This document shows, one piece after another, positions 27,851-37,702 of a stretch of 64,000 bases of DNA; position 1 is the first letter of the stretch; the number at the start of each line of letters is the position of its first letter. Origin of the DNA: Pseudaminobacter soli (ex Zhang et al. 2022) (GTDB lineage: Bacteria > Pseudomonadota > Alphaproteobacteria > Rhizobiales > Rhizobiaceae); the NCBI RefSeq assembly GCF_014595955.1, contig NZ_JABVCF010000013.1:144498-208497 (forward strand), given 5' to 3'. Below the pieces are notes generated by a model that saw only the letters and a list, made by a program, of their open reading frames with translations, had not been told where the DNA came from and did not search any database. A program made the translations under genes and the position numbers.

Positions 27851-28675
27851 ATGGCCAACCTGCTAAAACACATGATGGTACTCCTGATCGGCCTCCTGGG
27901 CGTCGGGGCAGGCCAGGCGCAGACACTCAATCTCACCGAACTCTACACCACCAAGGCGATCGTGACAGGCACTGGAGAAGTCAACAGGAAGCCGGGGCTC
28001 GAGGAGTGCTTTCGCAAGGTTCTCGTCAAGGTCTCCGGCGACCAGACCGTGCTCACGGATGAGAGACTTGCCTCTCTCCTGCCGAAAGCCGGCTCGGCGA
28101 TAAGCGAGTTCCGCTACCGCGATCGGCTGGAGGGCAGGCCGATCCACGACGAGCAGGGCACGTACGACCGGCCGCACGATCTTACCTGCGTCTTCGACCG
28201 CGAGCGGGTGGATTCCCTGCTCGAAAGTCTTGATCGCAAGCCATGGCTCGAGGAGCGGCCGCACCTAATCGTGTTCCTTTCCGTGAAGCAGGCGGGCAAG
28301 GCCTTCGTGCTGGCCCGGAATGGCGCGGATGGGCCCTACATGCGCCAGTCGCTAGCACAGGCGGCAGACACCCTGGCACTTCCGGTCGAGTTGCCGGACA
28401 GCGCGACGCTATCCTCCGCCGCCCTCAACGCGGCCACCCTGCCCAAGGTCGAGATGGGGGACCTAGACACGATCGCCGCGCGATACGACGGCGCCAAGGC
28501 GCTCGCCGGCAGTCTCGTCTGGAGCGACCGGGAGCATGGCTGGATCGCTGACTGGCGGCTGGACCGCGGCGACAAGATTTATGAATGGCAGGTGCGCGGC
28601 GTCGGATTCGACGAAGCCTTCCGCAATGCGGTGGCAGGGAGCCTGCAGGTTCTTTCGGGGAACGGCCAGCCCTGA
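27851..28675 (+). CDS. DUF2066 domain-containing exported protein
   Basis: The 274 aa protein starts with a signal peptide (MANLLKHMMVLLIGLLGVGAGQAQ). The mature part begins with a VTGTGEVNRKPGLEECFRKVLVKVSG region typical of DUF2066. Function is unknown; the family is periplasmic. It is followed 75 nt later by hemB on the same strand. Confidence 0.8.
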   Translation: MANLLKHMMVLLIGLLGVGAGQAQTLNLTELYTTKAIVTGTGEVNRKPGLEECFRKVLVKVSGDQTVLTDERLASLLPKAGSAISEFRYRDRLEGRPIHDEQGTYDRPHDLTCVFDRERVDSLLESLDRKPWLEERPHLIVFLSVKQAGKAFVLARNGADGPYMRQSLAQAADTLALPVELPDSATLSSAALNAATLPKVEMGDLDTIAARYDGAKALAGSLVWSDREHGWIADWRLDRGDKIYEWQVRGVGFDEAFRNAVAGSLQVLSGNGQP

Positions 28676-28750
28676 TCTGTAAGGCCCTCTGCCGCATTGT
28701 GCTTCATGCCGGACGTGATAGAGCAACACGCATCGGCCGGAGGAAAGATC

Positions 28751-29776
<1,026 letters not shown>

Positions 29777-29780
29777 GACC

Positions 29781-30158
29781 GTGCCGGGCTCCTTGTCGCT
29801 GGCCGAACGCATCCTGATTGCAACTGGCGGGCTGGCCGGCGCGGCCGGAGTAGCGCTGTCGGCCGCAGCGGCGCATGCCGGCGGAGCCTTCACCGGCACG
29901 GTCGCCACCATGCTTCTCGTCCATGCGCCCGCGCTGCTGGCGATCGGGCTTCTCGGGGGCGCATTCGGAGGCAAGCTCCTGCGGCTCGGCGCCTATTGCC
30001 TTCTTATCGGCCTCCTCCTCTTCACTGGCGATTTGCTGGCGCGCGATTATGGCGGCCAAGCCCTGTTCTCCATGGCTGCGCCCACCGGCGGAACCCTGAT
30101 GATTCTGGGCTGGCTCATCGTCGCGGCGGCAGCTTTCATGCCGGCGCGCACCCGCTGA
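29781..30158 (+). CDS. DUF423 family membrane protein
   Basis: The 125 aa protein has four hydrophobic helices and the DUF423 features LLVHAPALLAIGLL, LFTGDLL and a C-terminal APTGGTLMILGW. Function is unknown. It starts with GTG only 4 nt after the hemB stop, so it is co-transcribed with hemB. Confidence 0.75.
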   Translation: MPGSLSLAERILIATGGLAGAAGVALSAAAAHAGGAFTGTVATMLLVHAPALLAIGLLGGAFGGKLLRLGAYCLLIGLLLFTGDLLARDYGGQALFSMAAPTGGTLMILGWLIVAAAAFMPARTR

Positions 30159-30187
30159 CGGAGCACTTGCCGGCCCGCTTCGCAGGC

Positions 30188-30212
30188 GGAACAAACCCAT
30201 CCATGCAGGGTT
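30188..30212 (+). promoter_or_regulatory. EcfG/RpoE2-type general-stress promoter (for the DUF4142 gene)
   Basis: GGAAC (30188-30192), 16 nt, GGTT (30209-30212), with the start codon 36 nt downstream. Spacing equals that of the promoters at 10251 and 13022. Confidence 0.55.
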
Positions 30213-30247
30213 GGGGTGGTTCAACACGGCTTCGAAGGGAGGCCCAG

Positions 30248-30757
30248 ATGAGACCCGCATCCATACCTCATACCTTCGTGACTGCAGCGGCGGCTCTCGC
30301 ACTCACTGCCGCCGGGCTCAGCCCTGCCTTCGCCGAAAGCGGCAAAAAGTTCATCCAGCATGCCGTCCAGGGCGACAACGCAGAAATCGATATGGGACGC
30401 CTCGCCACCCAGAAATCCGGCAATCAGCAGGTTAAGGATTTCGGGAACATGCTGCTCAACGACCACACCACCGCCAAGAACCAAGCGACCGACGTGGGCC
30501 GCCAGATCGGGGTGAAACCGTCCGACGGGATGCCGCGGGCGGCACGGCGCGAGGAGCACAAGCTGCAGGGAATGTCAGGCGCCGCCTTCGACAAGGAATT
30601 CGTCAACTACATGATCAAGGATCACCAGAAGGCCATTTCCGAATTCCAGCGTCAGGCAAAGGCGAGAGACAAGGCCACTGCCGATCTGGCCAAGCAGCAG
30701 CTACCCACGCTGCAGAAGCATCTCGAGATGGCGCAGTCGCTGAAATCGAAAATGTGA
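30248..30757 (+). CDS. DUF4142 family periplasmic protein
   Basis: The 169 aa protein has a signal peptide (MRPASIPHTFVTAAAALALT... SPAFA) and a helical ferritin-like DUF4142 body with NAEIDMGRLATQKSGNQQVKDFG and LLNDHTTAKNQ. The family is often stress-induced; function is unproven. The longer frame upstream was rejected because the signal peptide begins at 30248. Confidence 0.85.
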   Translation: MRPASIPHTFVTAAAALALTAAGLSPAFAESGKKFIQHAVQGDNAEIDMGRLATQKSGNQQVKDFGNMLLNDHTTAKNQATDVGRQIGVKPSDGMPRAARREEHKLQGMSGAAFDKEFVNYMIKDHQKAISEFQRQAKARDKATADLAKQQLPTLQKHLEMAQSLKSKM

Positions 30758-30781
30758 AGCGAAGGTGCTCGCCGGGACCTT

Positions 30782-31603
30782 CTACTCGCCCGTCCACTCG
30801 GGCTCGCGCTTATCGATGAAGGCGCCAATTCCCTCCTCGGCATCGCGCGCGAGCATGTTCTCCACCATGACCCGGGCGGTGTAGTCGTAAGCCTCGGCAA
30901 GCCCCATCTCGGCCTGATTGTAGAAGGCCTCCTTGCCGATCCTCAGCGTCAGTGGCGACTTCGACGCGATGGTCTCGGCATACTTCGCCACCACCTGGGC
31001 CAGATATTCCCGCGGCACGACCCGGTTCACCAGGCCGAACTCCCGCGCCGTCTTGGCGTCGATCGCCTCGCCGGTCAGCAGCATCTCCATCGCATGTTTT
31101 CGCGACACGTTGCGGGACAGCGCGACCATCGGTGTCGAGCAGAACAGGCCGATATTGACGCCCGGCGTGGCGAAACTCGCATGATCGGTGGCGATGGCGA
31201 GATCACAGGACGCGACCAACTGGCACCCTGCCGCGGTCGCGACGCCGTCGACCTCGGCGATCACCGGCTTGGGGCAACGTACGATCGTCTGCATGAGGGT
31301 GGCGCAGGCGGCCATCGTCTCCTCGAAGAAGGCCCTGCCCCGGTCCACGTCGGCGCGGTGTGCCGTCAGTTCCTTGAGGTCGTGCCCGGCGCAAAACACC
31401 TTTCCGGTCGCACAGATCACCAACACGCGGATCGCTGCATCGTCGCGGGCCCGGTCGATCTCAGCCTGGAGCGCCGCCATCATCGCGATCGACAAAGCGT
31501 TGGCCGGAGGGCTGGCGAGCGTGATGCGCAGGATGCCGCTCTCCAGATGCGCCTGCACGGGTCCTTCGCTGGCGGTTTTGCGGATTGCCACGATCTCGGC
31601 CAT
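30782..31603 (-). CDS. Enoyl-CoA hydratase
   Basis: A 273 aa crotonase-family protein: oxyanion-hole segments VFCAGHDLKEL and GVATAAGCQLVASCDLA, and a C terminus with GIGAFIDKREPEW. The start at MAEIVAIRKTAS follows AAAGGAGGT, a very strong site. Probably acts in fatty-acid or CoA-ester breakdown; exact substrate unknown. Confidence 0.88.
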   Translation of the reverse strand: MAEIVAIRKTASEGPVQAHLESGILRITLASPPANALSIAMMAALQAEIDRARDDAAIRVLVICATGKVFCAGHDLKELTAHRADVDRGRAFFEETMAACATLMQTIVRCPKPVIAEVDGVATAAGCQLVASCDLAIATDHASFATPGVNIGLFCSTPMVALSRNVSRKHAMEMLLTGEAIDAKTAREFGLVNRVVPREYLAQVVAKYAETIASKSPLTLRIGKEAFYNQAEMGLAEAYDYTARVMVENMLARDAEEGIGAFIDKREPEWTGE

Positions 31604-31740
31604 TGACCAGACCTCCTTTACAGCACGGACCGCAACGGGCCCTGCCGAGAGATAGCATGCGCCGGGTTGAATGCCACGGGCCGAGCGTGTTTTCTGGCGC
31701 GACCGCGAAAAGCTTCCGGAACGTTTTAATTGGAGTTGGG

Positions 31741-32181
31741 ATGCCAGCACAAAAAGGTCTCGAGCCCGTCCTCACGGTCGGCGAGGCGAATAGACTGCTT
31801 ACGGAGGTCTATCCGCAGCTCAACGGTACTTATCGCGCCTATGAGGCAGTGGACATCTTTCCGGGCGGCTGCACGGTGCGGCTGAATGCGGACGAGCGCC
31901 ACCTGCGGCCAGGCGATACGGTCTCGGGGCCTTCGCTCTTCACGCTGGCCGACATCGGCGGCTATGTCTGCGTGCTCTCCCACGCCGGTCCGGACGCGCT
32001 GTCGGTTACGACCAGCCTCAACATCAATTTCGTCCGCAAGGCGCCCGCCGGGCCGGTGCACGGCCACTGCCGCATTCTGAAGCTGGGAAAGAGCCTGATG
32101 GTGTTCGACGTCGACATCGTGGCCCAAGGTGAGACGGTGGCGCATGCCACTGGCACCTATTCGATCCCGCCGAAGCGGTGA
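31741..32181 (+). CDS. PaaI-family thioesterase (hotdog fold)
   Basis: A 146 aa protein with the hotdog-fold motif GDTVSGPSLFTLADIGGYV near 59-77 (catalytic Asp in LADIGG) and a core ending GTYSIPPKR. It hydrolyses acyl-CoA esters; the substrate is not evident. It is divergent from the enoyl-CoA hydratase gene, which suggests linked CoA metabolism. The ATG at 31741 is preceded by GGAG at -8. Confidence 0.85.
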   Translation: MPAQKGLEPVLTVGEANRLLTEVYPQLNGTYRAYEAVDIFPGGCTVRLNADERHLRPGDTVSGPSLFTLADIGGYVCVLSHAGPDALSVTTSLNINFVRKAPAGPVHGHCRILKLGKSLMVFDVDIVAQGETVAHATGTYSIPPKR

Positions 32182-32228
32182 GACGGTGATATGGCCCAAC
32201 GGCGAACCGCACAGTTGAGGCTTGGTTG

Positions 32229-32771
32229 ATGCTAAAACCCCTGTTCTCCGCCGACTGCGAACACGTCGCCTGGTTGCAGCCGCAAAAATTCATCTTCGAC
32301 CTGGAGATGGCTTATGCGGCCTTCATCGCCAACGGTCACGCGTGGTCGGCGCGGTCCGGTCTCTGGATCGGGCCGGTGGTGGGCTCGCACCTGTTCGACA
32401 TGGAGGGGCGGCCGGTAGCCTGGACCCCGAACGAACCGCTGCTGGGCATGGGAAAACCGCTGCGGCCGGTCAACGTGGTGCGTGCCGTGAGCCCGGTGAG
32501 GCCGCCGCGCCCGGTGTCGCCGCTCTGTCCCTTCACCGCCCCCGCCGTGGCAGGCGGATGGTCGCCGCATTCCTTCGCCGAATGGCTGGTGGCCAATGAT
32601 CCGAAGTCCGCGGAGCCGTCCACTGCCGCAGAGGGATCGGAAAATCCGAACGTCCCCGTGGAGGAGATCGTGGGCGATCCCGCTCTTTATGATGCGGTAA
32701 AATATTACCTCACTCCTATCTATTTGATATTACATCAGCTTCTTTCAGACTGTCGGCCCGCCCTAGCTTGA
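32229..32771 (+). CDS. Hypothetical protein, beta-rich N terminus (4-fold beta flower-like)
   Basis: A 180 aa protein with repeated short beta units in the first ~75 residues (PLFSADCEHVAWL, NGHAWSARSGLWIG, SHLFDMEGRPVAW), resembling the '4-fold beta flower' type. A Pro-rich linker follows. The last ~30 codons are unusually A+T-rich and overlap the -35 of the rplM promoter. The start at 32229 (ATG) is preferred over TTG 32226. Confidence 0.6.
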   Translation: MLKPLFSADCEHVAWLQPQKFIFDLEMAYAAFIANGHAWSARSGLWIGPVVGSHLFDMEGRPVAWTPNEPLLGMGKPLRPVNVVRAVSPVRPPRPVSPLCPFTAPAVAGGWSPHSFAEWLVANDPKSAEPSTAAEGSENPNVPVEEIVGDPALYDAVKYYLTPIYLILHQLLSDCRPALA

Positions 32772-32797
32772 CCTCATACCACCCCCTCACCTATAAG
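32768..32797 (+). promoter_or_regulatory. sigma-70-type promoter of rplM-rpsI
   Basis: TTGACC (32768-32773), 18 nt, TATAAG (32792-32797). It leaves a 5' leader of about 115 nt before rplM. Confidence 0.55.
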
Positions 32798-32837
32798 CCG
32801 CGCTGAACCAGTGGCCCTCCGGGGCCGCCGTTCATTT

Positions 32838-32867
32838 TTCGGCGAGCGGCTCCGGCCGGACGCCGAA
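32838..32867 (+). other. Hairpin in the rplM leader
   Basis: TTCGGCG (32838-32844) pairs with CGCCGAA (32861-32867) around a GC-rich loop that can fold further. It lies in the 5' leader of rplM, where autoregulatory structures for L13 are known in other bacteria; similarity to those is not established. Confidence 0.35.
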
Positions 32868-32920
32868 TGGAAGCAACAAAAAACGCCTTCTCTCCGGAAG
32901 GATCAACGAAAGCAGAGCTC

Positions 32921-33385
32921 ATGAAGACATTTTCGCAGAAGCCCGCGGAAGTAGTGAAGAAGTGGGTGCTGATCGACGCCGAGGGTCTCGTCGTCGGCCG
33001 CCTTGCATCCCTCGTCGCCAACCGCCTGCGCGGCAAGCACAAGCCGACCTTCACCCCGCATGTCGACGACGGCGACAACGTCATCGTCATCAATGCCGAC
33101 AAGGTCGTGTTCACCGGCAATAAGTACACCGACAAGGTCTACTACTGGCACACCGGCCACCCCGGCGGCATCAAGGAGCGCACCGCTCGCCAGCTTCTGG
33201 AAGGCCGCTTCCCGGAGCGCGTCGTCGAGAAGGCCGTGGAGCGCATGATCCCGCGCGGCCCGCTTGGCCGCCGTCAGATGAAGAACCTGCGCGTCTATGC
33301 CGGCGCGGAGCATCCCCATGTCGCGCAGCAGCCCGAGACGCTCGACGTCGGCGCGCTGAACCGCAAGAACAAGAAGGTTTCCTAA
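32921..33385 (+). CDS. rplM: 50S ribosomal protein L13
   Basis: A 154 aa L13: starts [20 protein letters not shown], has [23 protein letters not shown] and the [11 protein letters not shown] motif. The upstream in-frame extension was dropped. It is paired with rpsI one base later, the standard operon. Confidence 0.97.
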   Translation: MKTFSQKPAEVVKKWVLIDAEGLVVGRLASLVANRLRGKHKPTFTPHVDDGDNVIVINADKVVFTGNKYTDKVYYWHTGHPGGIKERTARQLLEGRFPERVVEKAVERMIPRGPLGRRQMKNLRVYAGAEHPHVAQQPETLDVGALNRKNKKVS

Positions 33386-33386
33386 T

Positions 33387-33863
33387 ATGGCTGAGCTGAC
33401 TTCGCTCGCAGATCTCGGCACCGTTGCGGGCACCCCGCAGCCTGCCGCCCCCGTGCACGTCCAGAAGTTGGACAAGCACGGCCGCGCCTATGCCACCGGC
33501 AAGCGCAAGGACGCGATCGCCCGCGTCTGGGTCAAGCCCGGCAGCGGCAAGATCATCATCAACGACAAGGAATTCACCGCCTATTTCGCGCGCCCGGTCC
33601 TGCAGATGATCCTGCAGCAGCCGATCGTCGCGACCAACCGCGATGGCCAGTTCGACATCGTCGCCACGGTCTCGGGCGGCGGCCTGTCCGGCCAGGCTGG
33701 TGCGGTGCGCCACGGCATCTCCAAGGCGCTCACCTACTACGAGCCAGCCCTGCGCGCCGTGCTCAAGAAGGGCGGTTTCCTGACCCGCGACAGCCGTACC
33801 GTCGAGCGTAAGAAGTACGGCAAGGCCAAGGCCCGCCGCAGCTTCCAGTTCTCGAAGCGCTGA
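33387..33863 (+). CDS. rpsI: 30S ribosomal protein S9
   Basis: A 158 aa S9 with the alphaproteobacterial N-terminal extension (~30 aa), core [14 protein letters not shown] and the invariant C terminus ending SKR that reaches the P-site tRNA. Follows rplM directly. Confidence 0.97.
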   Translation: MAELTSLADLGTVAGTPQPAAPVHVQKLDKHGRAYATGKRKDAIARVWVKPGSGKIIINDKEFTAYFARPVLQMILQQPIVATNRDGQFDIVATVSGGGLSGQAGAVRHGISKALTYYEPALRAVLKKGGFLTRDSRTVERKKYGKAKARRSFQFSKR

Positions 33864-33898
33864 TCTCGCTGCCGGCCAGCCGGCAGATTCTTGGTTAC

Positions 33899-33937
33899 TC
33901 GGCCCGATCCGCCCTGCGGTTCGGGCCGATTGCTTTC
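33899..33937 (+). terminator. Terminator after rpsI
   Basis: TCGGCCCGA (33899-33907) pairs with TCGGGCCGA (33921-33929), with an inner CCGC/GCGG stem, then TTGCTTT. A smaller hairpin CTGCCGG/CCGGCAG (33869-33886) precedes it. Confidence 0.7.
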
Positions 33938-34037
33938 ATGGGACTGGCGACTGTCGCGACGGGCGATGTCGCAAGAGGCTGCGCGTTCTAATCCGGGCAA
34001 TTCCAACGCTCGCCGCGCGCGTTGGAAAGGTCAGCAT

Positions 34038-35324
34038 CTAAGTGGCGGATGGCGCGCGTCGAACCTCGGGCGCGGCTTCGCTCACATCGAGTACCGGATG
34101 CGGCACGCGCCTGAACATGGCGTGCGCCAGGCGGCGGAAGAATGCCCGCCCGGGCACCTCTATCAGCCGGTAGGTCAGCCAGCTCATCCCGATCACGCAG
34201 GCGAGCATCAGCAGCATCAGCAAATCTCCCCCGAACAGGCTGCCCGTATCGATCCCGCCGCCATACCGCTCGCCATGGCCGATCTGGGCGATGGAACTCG
34301 TGCCGAACACTTTGTCGAACAGGCGCGCGACGTTCATGAAGCGCAATTGCACGAACATGTGGGTGAGATAGAGCGAATATGAGATCGCTCCGAGAAAGAG
34401 CAGCGGACGCAGCTTCAGAACCCGGCTGATCAAACCGCGCTCGACCGCAAAGATCGCGATCACCGCGCAAAAGACCAGCGGCACCGCATAGGACAAGCGC
34501 GTCTGCGGCGCCGCCGTGATGGCGAACACGGCCATCGGCATCGCGGCGAGTTCCACGAGGGTCCAATCCAGCCTTGTGCCCGGTCTGCGTTCCGATGATC
34601 GCGCCGCCACTATGCTTCGGCCTGCAAACATGTAGAGGAGCGCGCCGAGGCTGAAACCGTAGATGGCGCGGACCCCGCCAAGCTGCGCTGTCGTCTCCAT
34701 CCCGGGGTCCGCAAGCGAAGCGAGCACCAGCAGCGCTGCTGCGGCCGACGCCGCAATCGCCCAGGCGAGCCGCCGGCGGAAGACCAGCACCGCAAAGCCG
34801 AAGCAGACATAGGCGATGAATTCCGCAGAGATGCTCCAGGACGGAGTGTTCCAGCTGAGCTCGCCGTTGAGGCTCATCGAGTGCAGGAGCAAGAGATTCG
34901 GCAGTAGCGTCGACGGTTCGTTCGCGCCCGAAAATGCGGGGTCGGATGGATTGCCCAGGCCGGGCACCAGAGACTTCAGCACCTCGAAGGCGAGGAAAAG
35001 CATCAGCATGAAGAAATGCAGCGGATAGAGCCGGCCTAGCCGAAGGACGAGGAACTCGCGAAAGCTGCGCGTATCGGCGAGGCGATCCGCGTAGGCATGT
35101 GCGATCACGAAGCCCGAGAGCACGAAGAAGAAGTCGACAAACGCCTCGCCGGATCGGACGATCGGGATATCGCGGATATGGCTCACGATTTGGGTATGGA
35201 AGAGGACGACCACCAGCGCAGCGATGCCGCGCCAACTGTCCAGCGCTTCGAAACGCACTCTGGACTTGCCATGGCTTCCCTCGACGCCGGCAGCGTGCGC
35301 CGGCCTTTGGACATGAATGTTCAA
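34038..35324 (-). CDS. Acyltransferase 3 family membrane protein
   Basis: A 428 aa polytopic protein: LDSWRGIAALVVVLFH (His in helix 1), FFFVLSGFVIAHAYA and about ten membrane helices mark the acyltransferase-3 (OafA/NodX-like) family that acylates surface sugars. The specific substrate is unknown. A long frame in another register overlaps it but lacks domain signs. Confidence 0.88.
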   Translation of the reverse strand: MNIHVQRPAHAAGVEGSHGKSRVRFEALDSWRGIAALVVVLFHTQIVSHIRDIPIVRSGEAFVDFFFVLSGFVIAHAYADRLADTRSFREFLVLRLGRLYPLHFFMLMLFLAFEVLKSLVPGLGNPSDPAFSGANEPSTLLPNLLLLHSMSLNGELSWNTPSWSISAEFIAYVCFGFAVLVFRRRLAWAIAASAAAALLVLASLADPGMETTAQLGGVRAIYGFSLGALLYMFAGRSIVAARSSERRPGTRLDWTLVELAAMPMAVFAITAAPQTRLSYAVPLVFCAVIAIFAVERGLISRVLKLRPLLFLGAISYSLYLTHMFVQLRFMNVARLFDKVFGTSSIAQIGHGERYGGGIDTGSLFGGDLLMLLMLACVIGMSWLTYRLIEVPGRAFFRRLAHAMFRRVPHPVLDVSEAAPEVRRAPSAT

Positions 35325-35483
35325 GTCGACGACCCCCTTGTACCGATTGCGGACAAGGAGCGTCCGCCAAGCGTTTCATCGGGAGATCAAGCAAGGACCG
35401 CGCCGTCGAACACATCGAGCTGCGCGGAAGCGGGAAGACCTGAAAACGTGGTTTATGAACGATTAATCTAGGTTAAGCCCGGG

Positions 35484-36503
35484 CTAGTTGGTCAGGTCGT
35501 AAGGCACCCGATAGCCGTTCTGTTCCAGCCACTCGATCGCGGCCTTCGGCTCGTCGGTCTGGATCACGGTCGCACCGTGTTCCGCCCAATAGCCATAGAC
35601 CTCGTCGGGTACGCTGGCCTGCACCGCCAGTTCGTCGCCGCGTCCGCGGGCGAGAAAGCCGCTCGGTTTGTTCACGATGGGATAGGTGTTCACCCAGATG
35701 TGCCAGTTGCCCCGTATCGCTGCAGCCCGCACGCGCGCTCTGAATAGCGGCCCGGCGTCCGCCTCCAGCCTGCGTCGATCGCCGCGCCAGGCGACCATCT
35801 CGATCATGTTTGCGGAGAAATTGCCCGCGACGGTTTCGATGAAGCGGGCATCCTCCACCGCGTCGTCGGCAATAATCGGCATGAAGCGAAAACCCGGCCC
35901 GGCGGCGTCGACCTCATCCTTGATGGCGGCCAGCCGTTCCATGCTCCAGATGTTCTCCTTGACGATCACGGATCGCTCCATGCCCATGCCACGCGCCAGA
36001 GCCAGGATTGCGGGGATGTGCTGGGGTCCGACCTTGTTGTCGATATTGACCACGACACTGCCCCGCGCCAGGGCCAGCATCTCCTCCATCGTGGGTACCA
36101 CCTCGTCAGTGACATCGCGCGAGCCCTCGACGACGAGGTGGCACGACTTCAACTCGACAAGCGTGCGGGCAGCCACCTCGCCTCTGCAGGTGGTGGTGCG
36201 GTCGAGCCAGGTGTCGTGCATCACCACATAGTGGCCGTCCTTCGAGGTCCGAACATCCAGTTCCACCATCTCGACGCCGAGCGCGATCGCGTGCCGCACG
36301 CCGGCTTTCGAATTCTCTGCCCAGCGTACTTCGCCGTTCTCCTTCCAGCCGCCCCGGTGGGCGACGATCATCACATGGTCGCGCCAGCGGTTCGCGTTCT
36401 CGATACGCTCGATGATCTGGTCGGCCCGGCTGGCCTGGGCCACCCCCGTCATGGCCAGACAGGCGTGAACCGAGATGGCGGCGGCGAGGATCGATCGGCG
36501 CAT
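35484..36503 (-). CDS. Glycerophosphodiester phosphodiesterase family protein, exported
   Basis: A 339 aa protein with a signal peptide (MRRSILAAAISVHACLAMTG) and a GDPD TIM barrel: VAHRGGWKENG with catalytic His, AENSKAGVRHAI, VELDVRTSKDGHYVVMHD and a late TDEPKAAIEWL. It splits glycerophosphodiesters in the periplasm. ATG at 36503 has GGAG at 8 nt spacing; GTG at 36512 is the alternative. Confidence 0.85.
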   Translation of the reverse strand: MRRSILAAAISVHACLAMTGVAQASRADQIIERIENANRWRDHVMIVAHRGGWKENGEVRWAENSKAGVRHAIALGVEMVELDVRTSKDGHYVVMHDTWLDRTTTCRGEVAARTLVELKSCHLVVEGSRDVTDEVVPTMEEMLALARGSVVVNIDNKVGPQHIPAILALARGMGMERSVIVKENIWSMERLAAIKDEVDAAGPGFRFMPIIADDAVEDARFIETVAGNFSANMIEMVAWRGDRRRLEADAGPLFRARVRAAAIRGNWHIWVNTYPIVNKPSGFLARGRGDELAVQASVPDEVYGYWAEHGATVIQTDEPKAAIEWLEQNGYRVPYDLTN

Positions 36504-36673
36504 GGGAATCACTCCGGGTCCGGATCAGGTCGCGGCCGAAGTAGTTGCCCGCAGTGACAGCCGGATGAATGAAGCCGGCTGAGCATCGCGGCGGTGCCCG
36601 AGCAGTTTTAGGGTTGCACAAGCGCCACAATCCGCCAATACCTCACCGCTCACGAAACAAAGAGGGAGTCGGC

Positions 36674-37630
36674 ATGCCGGCCAGCGGGATCGATCACGCA
36701 TTCACAGCGCGCTCCAATCTGGGACGCGCCGGCGATCCGACCTATGCGGGAGCGCTCTCCTTCATGCGCCGCCGCTTCACCAAGAACGTCGCAGGGGCGG
36801 ACGTGGTCGTCTGGGGCGTGCCCTTCGACGGCGCCGTCACCAACCGCCCGGGTGCCCGCTTCGGGCCGCAGGCGATCCGCCGCGCCTCGGCGATCTTCGA
36901 CAACGACCCGCAGTACCCGTTCCACATGGACCTGTTCGAGAAGCTCGCCGTGGTCGATTACGGCGACTGCCTCATCGACAACGGCAATCACCAGAAGACA
37001 CCGGGTACGATCGAGCGGGAGGCGAAGAAGTTGCTGCGCTCCGGCGCGTTCCTGCTGACCCTGGGAGGCGATCACTTCATTACCTGGCCGCTGCTCAAAG
37101 CGCACGCTGAAAAGTACGGCCCCCTCGCCTTGGTGCAGTTCGACGCCCACCAGGACACATGGTTCGACGACGGCAAGCGCATCGATCACGGCTCCTTTGT
37201 CGCCCGGGCGGTGCGCGACGGCGTGATCGATCCCGACCGCTCGATCCAGATCGGCATCAGGACCCACGCGCCGGAGGATTTCGGTATCAAAATCATCTAC
37301 GGACACGAACTCGAGGAGATGCGCGCGTCCGACATCGCCTACTCGATCATCGAGCGGACCGGTGGCAGGAAGACCTACATCACCTTCGACATCGACTGTC
37401 TCGACCCGGCCTTTGCGCCGGGCACGGGCACACCGGTCGCGGGCGGCCCTTCTTCGGCGAAGATCCTTTCTGTGCTGCGCCAGCTAACGCAACTCGACAT
37501 GGTCGGCGCCGACGTGGCGGAGGTTGCGCCACCCTACGACCATGCCGATATAACCGCGATAGCCGCCTCGACCGTTGCCCAGCACTATGTGGGGCTACTG
37601 GCCGAGCGCAAGCAGCGAGAGACTGCCTGA
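36674..37630 (+). CDS. speB: Agmatinase
   Basis: A 318 aa ureohydrolase that cleaves agmatine to putrescine and urea. Manganese ligands: LGGDHF, FDAHQDT and TFDIDCLDPAFAPGTGTP. The start MPASGIDHAF follows AGAGGGAG. The argC gene follows 72 nt later on the same strand. Confidence 0.88.
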   Translation: MPASGIDHAFTARSNLGRAGDPTYAGALSFMRRRFTKNVAGADVVVWGVPFDGAVTNRPGARFGPQAIRRASAIFDNDPQYPFHMDLFEKLAVVDYGDCLIDNGNHQKTPGTIEREAKKLLRSGAFLLTLGGDHFITWPLLKAHAEKYGPLALVQFDAHQDTWFDDGKRIDHGSFVARAVRDGVIDPDRSIQIGIRTHAPEDFGIKIIYGHELEEMRASDIAYSIIERTGGRKTYITFDIDCLDPAFAPGTGTPVAGGPSSAKILSVLRQLTQLDMVGADVAEVAPPYDHADITAIAASTVAQHYVGLLAERKQRETA

Positions 37631-37702
37631 ACTGATTGGCCGCGCGGTCGACATCTGCGCGGCGAAGGCGCTCAGGGACAAGCGAGGGCTGGAAAGGTTT
37701 AA

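Noticed and set aside
33988..35415. 475-codon minus-strand frame overlapping the acyltransferase gene in another register
   Set aside because: The protein has Arg/Ala/Gly-biased composition without motifs, while the other register gives a clear acyltransferase.
35463..35476. TTAATCTAGGTTAA as a further CtrA box
   Set aside because: The spacer is 6 nt, not 7, so it fails the TTAA-N7-TTAA consensus.
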